A stretch of DNA of 64,000 nucleotides from the NCBI GenBank assembly GCA_021234155.1, contig JAJEKV010000028.1:17720825-17784824 (forward strand), in the 5' to 3' direction. The translations under genes were made by a program, and so were the position numbers. Below, piece after piece: positions 58,652 to 64,000 of this stretch (positions are counted from its first letter, which is position 1; the number at the start of each line of letters is the position of its first letter). This DNA comes from Isoetes taiwanensis. Taxonomy: Eukaryota; Streptophyta; Lycopodiopsida; Isoetales; Isoetaceae. The notes beneath the pieces are model-generated. The model saw only the letters and a program-made list of their open reading frames with translations. It was not told the origin of the DNA and did no database searches.

Positions 58652-61600
58652 TCAAATCGTTGGACGAGTCATTGTTGACATCCCACGCCCATGTATATGT
58701 GGCCCTTGAAGATCATATGTTGACTCGTCTGCAAGCCCAAATGTTCATGATTAAATAACATTATGCTAAACAACAGAAAATAGTTAGGAACTCATGCATA
58801 CCGCCAGGTTGATCCTCAACCTCCCCAAAAAGAGGTCCTTCCTGATTAAATCCAGCTACTCCAATACACGTAAAAAGAGAGTTTTCATCAATGCCGAGAT
58901 GATTGTATGCATCGTATACATCATCGACCGTTGCTGTCTCATAGATATATGGCAGGTCCCTGATGCAGCTAACATTCTAGAAACCAAGAAATAAATTACA
59001 TGTCCATGCATTGGGAAAGGTTTGTAAGAAATCAATGACTCTCACACTACCTTCCTTGGTACAGTTGGCGCTTGAAGGTGAGTCAGCAGTCCCAACCAGT
59101 ATTTATTATCTTTGCAGTCGGATTCGTGCCTCATTAACAAAACTCTCTTGGCCTGCATGCAAAACATCAAATTAGAAAGAACAGATAAACAAACAAAGCA
59201 GGGAAGAGAAAGCTGGATATGAATAATATGCACAAAAAAGTAGACAAGGTGAACAAGCAAAGAAGTATATGGAATGTGGTCCCTCATAAGTGGTAGGAAT
59301 TCAAAGGGAATAGAGAAATGCAATGGAAAACATCAAAGGTAGGCAAGGTGAGACCGTTGGTTGGAATTGGTAGCAGCAGGAAGAATAACGGAGGAGGCTA
59401 AGCTTTTTATCAATCTCAAAGTTCTTTCCCCAGTCTTCACACAGGTGGCCCCTACTATACATTAGAGCACACAGTCCCGTCTGTTTATAGATCAAAGGAT
59501 ATGCAGTAACCAGTGTTCACTATGTGGGAGCTATAGGACTTGAGCCCATTGTTCTCTCAGTTATATCAGGCAACTAGGAGGTTATCATGCTCCTAGAAGC
59601 TTCAACCTTTTGTCTTTATATGCCCAATGTTTCTTTCTTTCCCTAGTTGCTTACTTTTTTCTAACAGTCAGGCATTAACATCAAATAAAAATTATAAAAT
59701 CATTAATAATACAAACCCTATCTAGTTCTCGTTGATTAATTTTGCTTGCATGGATACCCCTTAAAACATCCAAGGATGCTTCCACAGCCTGCTGGATCTG
59801 TAACAGTATTTGAAATGTCAAGCATGATTCCTATGAGAGTAAAGGAAATGAAAAAGATTACAAACACAGATCATCACCTTTGCTGGAGTGGAAGTGACAG
59901 CAATAACAAACCATCCGCCTTTGAGACGGTCAAAAAGGCGCAGTTCAAAAGAGACGTCATATGTTAAACCCAGTGCATCCCTCACAGTGGTAAATAGCCT
60001 TTAAATGCATATCATCAGCAATCCAGAAATTACAAATTATAAATAACTTTTAATAAGCAAGTAGCATGAGGAAGTTGAAAAGGAAGGAAGCCCCTAATTG
60101 TTGCAGAGATTAAATTCAAATCAACCCATGCATTTGAAAGGCACAAATTGTGCTTAGGTCTAATTTTCAAAATCACAGGAAAAATATGCTACTTTTTTTA
60201 ATGCTAGGATTAAAATACTTAAAAGGAAAAAGGACTATATTGTTTCATGTGCAAGGATTCGAGGTTAAACGCATGAAAGGCGAAAAGAAATGAACAACAC
60301 TATTAACAAAACGACCATTGGGCATGGTAATCTGCCTTCTTGGCAGAAACAAAAGATAATGATAAACTCTACTACTTACCGTGCATTGATGATTTCTGCC
60401 AAGAGTGTAAGCCCAACAGACCCATAAAGAGGATGCCGCAGCCTTTTCCAGCATAATGCTCCACTTTCAGTTCTGATAACTTCAACACCTGGTGGTGCCA
60501 ATGCACGTGCTCGATCATCTGCACAGCCTCCATAGCATCAGTGCAATGTAAAACTACAAAATATAAATGCTGCCAGAGTTTTTCATATACTGAATGGAAA
60601 CACAAGCTATATGATGGCAAGTTTATTACCTGTCAAAGACGGTGGCACAGGTTCAATAAGAGTATTTAGGTCGCGACCATCTGATGTGAAGCCCCATCTA
60701 TTAGGTGCTGGACCAGCAATGTAAGAGCAAGCACGCTCATCTGTGTCTTTAAGGAACACCTATCAAGGATATAAATGAGTGTATTAGAGACTTCTATGGT
60801 GGAAGAACAGAAAACATATTAATTGTAAGATAGGATTGCTTCTATTTAAGAGACAGCAGAGATTCTACTCTAATCATACTCTTCGTGCTATTGACGGAGA
60901 TAAATGCCAAAATAATGCATCTATAATGTAGATACTAGTAGCCAACATATGCATCTAATCAATGTCACATGGAACTAAGCTAATCTAGATGGTTCAAGCT
61001 ATCATAACATCAATGAAATCAATCCGCCTAGAGCATTGACAACCACATGTACTAATAAGGTATCCATATTTCGTCCTATGCAGGCTTAAGGTTCACTGCA
61101 AATTGATCTCTTTTGTCTGACATAGTGCTCTACTACCTTATTGCTTCATAGTATTAATGCATAATAGCTGTCAAGAAAATGTCGCGGCTTAAGTTAGCAT
61201 TGCACTTGCATCAGCAGGAAAGGCAAAAGCACATGTTCTTTACATAACATTATAAGGGGCCATGAAGACTTCAAATAACTTTCATTGCCATGCCCACCAA
61301 ATGACTTCTCAAGACTACTTACAACTCCTTCTGATAGGAGTCTCAAGTTACCAGCAAAAGAACACAGTACACGTTAATAGCAAAAGACTTCACAGTACTT
61401 AGGTAACGGCAACCTTTTGATGGCGTAGGTCAGGCCTGGGCACTCTATCAATAACAACAGGCCTTTCCAGTGCTTCTGCATATCTCCGGGATTGTGGATC
61501 CTTTTCAGCTCCCACTGTTCCAAGGTAATCCACAATACAAGAATCCATATCCTGCTCAGAGAAGTCCCCAACTATAGAGACCTGCATAATTCAATGAGAA

Positions 61601-63924
61601 AGGAAAATTTAGAAAAGATGGGAAAGGAAAAAAAGATAGTTCCAGATGAACCATACCTCCATGTTTCCAGTAACAAGCTGCTTCATCACAGCCTCCCGGA
61701 CTGTTTCCAGTGAGAGGTGCTCAATTGCCTGTGGTGCAGGCTCCATAAACCGTTCATCTTCGGGAAACATTGCACCCATCAGTTGGTAGGCTGTTGCACG
61801 CTCCAAGCTTTTCCGCATTGCATGGTAATGCGATAGATAAAGCTGCTTTGCTCTGTCTAGAGCATCTTCAAGCCACACATTATGCTGCAAAAAAAAAAAA
61901 AAATTTACCACCAATGACTCCAAGCGGAAGCTGGATTTCTCCACCTAGTTATATCAAATTATACGGACAGCAAGCTAGAGAAGTAAACCCAAAAGCACGA
62001 GAAAGGAAGAAAGAAAGAAAGAATTATAAGGATAAACAGTTTATGGCATTTGTCATAGAGTAAAGAATTGAGCTCTCTGCTCGTACAAATTAGCCAACAA
62101 GCTAATTAAACATGAAAATTTGTTCAATGGCCCCCTGACATAAAAAGTTCAGTGTGGGGGAAAATGGTATCTGCTTGCCATCATATCTCAACCCCTAGAA
62201 AATCGTGCAGAAGATTTAGATCTATAAAGCACTAATATGCACTATGATGCGAATCTGACCCGCAGTGCCCTCATTGTAGAAGTAACCTGTGCAATCCTGA
62301 CGGGATCCCAGCAGAGCCTACAAGATATGACAATTGCTCCTAAATCCATCATACAGTATTTGTAGACAGGTAGAAGATGGTGAAGCACCTAATACCCCTC
62401 ATCATAATTCTGAATTGGCAAAGAACGAATGCTTCAGAATTGCCCAAATAGCTCATCCGGGCTTTTAGACAAATATGATTCCAGCAATGAAAGCTTCCCC
62501 ACCACTGGGCCGGTCCCTTGCTGATGTCCTGTATTTATTCATGAGCTTGCTCAATAATGAAGGAGCATCCTCAAAGATAGAAACAGCATCAGCCCAGGAC
62601 ATCTAAAGCAAACAAAAATTGTTCATTCTTCCTTGTTGATGAAGAGTCATAACAGATTTGGAAAGAATGATAGACAGCTCCCCAAGGAAAGGAAACTTCA
62701 CGATATTAAAGGACTGACATTAAAAACCTATGAAAATCTAAGAAAGTTCAATGGGTAGCACCAAATGCTGATACTAGAGCATTCTTTGGAACAGCTAGGA
62801 TGACAGTTGGACCATCTTCCTAGGAGTTTTCACTAAAGTTTAAAGAGATGTTTTTGGTGATAGACTATTTTAGTGCCTTGGAGGCTATTTGCCTCCTTGC
62901 AGATCTACAATACGCTATCTCTTCCATAGATGTTAATATATCTTTCTTTCTTTCACTCGGTCTGTCCACACAACGCTCTGATATTATGGTATAACGACTC
63001 CTGAGAGCTTAACTGATAAACTAATTAAGAATTACTAGAATGGCTTTCATAATAAGGCTGATGACATGGCCTAATGTGCACTCATAGACCAGTAGGTTCA
63101 GTTTCACTTCACACTGTGAACAGGTATAAAAAACCAAAGGAAACCTGCCATGTGCAAAGGAGTCCTCTCAGGGGTCTTTACAGAAAATTTAATTCAGGAT
63201 TTTAATCTGGAAAAAGAAATGATAAAATGACACATCAACTTCTTCGTTTGATGAGTCTTGATTAAAAAGGCCCATGACATACCTCAAGCACCAAATGAAG
63301 AAGCTGGAAAGCAGCACGCATGCCACCATCTCGCACTGTGAAATGGAAATCCATACACATGAATTCTTCATCAGCTTCTAGAACACAATTGATAAGATTA
63401 CTGACACAAAATAATTCCACCTGCATAACCAAAGATACAAGATGAGAATCCTAAAGGGAATTCAAACCTAACCAGTTTCATGAGCAACTGTCTTATGATC
63501 CACGCAACATTGGACCATGTAAAAGAAAAATTGTAGGTTTTAGAGATTCGGACGTGTGGGTTTTCCAATCCACTACTGCATTATAGTTCTGTGAGTCACT
63601 GTCCTGACATACTCAGTTTGTACACTCAGAGACCAAGTGGTCTACAGTCCAGCAAAAGGTGACAAAGAAAGGTGAATGCACAGATCCATCAAGGATCTAA
63701 GTATTTGATGATCGGCACCTTGTAAACTCACACAAGCATGCAGAGTAGTATACGCTTTTGCATAAGCTGCTCACCTGCTCCCTTGAAAAGCCACCAACAA
63801 GTCCACCTTCACTAAATGTCCGGACCCCAACAGCTACAGCTCCATTATTCTCCTTCGTTTCTTGTGCCCTTCCACCAGCAACAACCAACCTCATGACACC
63901 ACCCTTGGCTTCGTTCTTAGTAAC
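58652..63924 (-). CDS. SPP: Chloroplast stromal processing peptidase (M16 metalloprotease), C-terminal 502 residues, 11 exons
   Basis: The enzyme is a stromal M16 (pitrilysin-family) peptidase that cleaves transit peptides from proteins imported into chloroplasts. Exons on the minus strand, in coding order, are 63775-63924, 63283-63420, 61657-61884, 61414-61581, 60630-60759, 60380-60518, 59878-59998, 59717-59797, 59051-59152, 58802-58976 and 58652-58728. All introns are GT-AG, phases join without a break, and 1509 bases give 502 residues plus stop. Family landmarks are GGVMRLVVAGGRAQETK, SEGGLVGGFSREQ, VSIVGDFSEQDMDS, DTDERACSYIAGPAPNRWG, LLAEIINARLFTTVRDALG, YDVSFELRLFDRL, AKRVLLMRHES and the C-terminal GRGMSTMTRPTI. 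Plant SPP is about 1250-1270 residues, so transit peptide and the HXXEH zinc site lie beyond the right edge. No disruption is seen and the gene appears functional. Confidence 0.95.
62391..62625 (-). other. Coding-like fossil inside an SPP intron
   Basis: The 1.4-kb intron between the exons ending at 63283 and starting at 61884 contains a protein-like stretch on the minus strand. After TTTGCTTTAG it reads MSWADAVSIFEDAPSLLSKL, then in a shifted frame GTGPVVGKLSLLESYLSKSP and DELFGQF, then LPIQNYDEGY. It is not part of SPP, whose flanking exons join directly (LHLVLE to HNVWLED). I do not recognise the source. It may be a fragment of another gene carried in by duplication or a transposon. Confidence 0.35.
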
Positions 63925-64000
63925 CTGTGTTCCCAAAATTCATCGTACATGAATCAGTACAGAAGGCCAAAGTAACATTTCAACAAGCCAAATGACCGTA
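63925..64000 (-). other. SPP intron running off the window
   Basis: Directly upstream of the exon at 63775-63924 the minus strand shows a TTTGGGAACACAG acceptor. The next exon toward the gene 5' end is not in the window. Confidence 0.7.

Overview
The window is nuclear DNA of a vascular land plant with a large, repeat-rich genome. A gymnosperm, fern or lycophyte would fit, but the sequence does not decide between them. The evidence is a multi-exon gene for the chloroplast stromal processing peptidase, a classical SPPPP-type extensin, and many LTR retrotransposons of plant type. Real gene content is confined to the last ~10.5 kb. The first ~45 kb is almost entirely repeats.

Layout. 1-7.9 kb: a heavily decayed minus-strand Ty3/Gypsy element of chromovirus type (reverse transcriptase at 4.7-5.4 kb, protease remnant near 6.1 kb). 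7.97-8.45 kb: an AT-rich ~145-bp tandem repeat. 8.74-14.9 kb: a complex block made of two arrays of a ~19-bp minisatellite (GGCTCAAACATGCCA type), separated by two direct copies, partial copies and one inverted copy of an unrelated ~0.8-kb repeat. 14.9-21.5 kb: AT-rich spacer, then unrecognised retroelement-like sequence. 21.56-43.69 kb: a minus-strand LTR retrotransposon with a perfect 5-bp target duplication (TTGGG). A second, related element (28.21-39.22 kb) is inserted into its reverse transcriptase. The outer element itself lies about 180 bp inside the 5' LTR and primer-binding site of a third LTR element (LTR 43.88-45.45 kb), giving three insertion levels. 46.17-48.63 kb: a plus-strand LINE-type insertion with a poly-A tail and 22-bp target duplications. 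It carries only an ORF1-like, DUF4283-type reading frame.

48.65-53.5 kb: AT-rich DNA with a tRNA-like (SINE-like) segment and nothing firmly codable. 53.65-54.42 kb: an extensin gene on the minus strand with a well-placed TATA box. 54.9-55.3 kb: a MITE-like element with ~80-bp terminal inverted repeats. 57.7-58.3 kb: a truncated transposase of the Merlin (IS1016/ISXO2-like) superfamily. 58.65-63.92 kb: the last eleven exons visible of the stromal processing peptidase gene (minus strand, 502 codons, clean splice sites). Its 5' half, with the zinc-binding HXXEH site, lies beyond the right edge.

The genes do not form a functional cluster. The peptidase acts in chloroplast preprotein maturation and the extensin in the cell wall. 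The transposable elements are independent insertions whose order can be read from the nesting.
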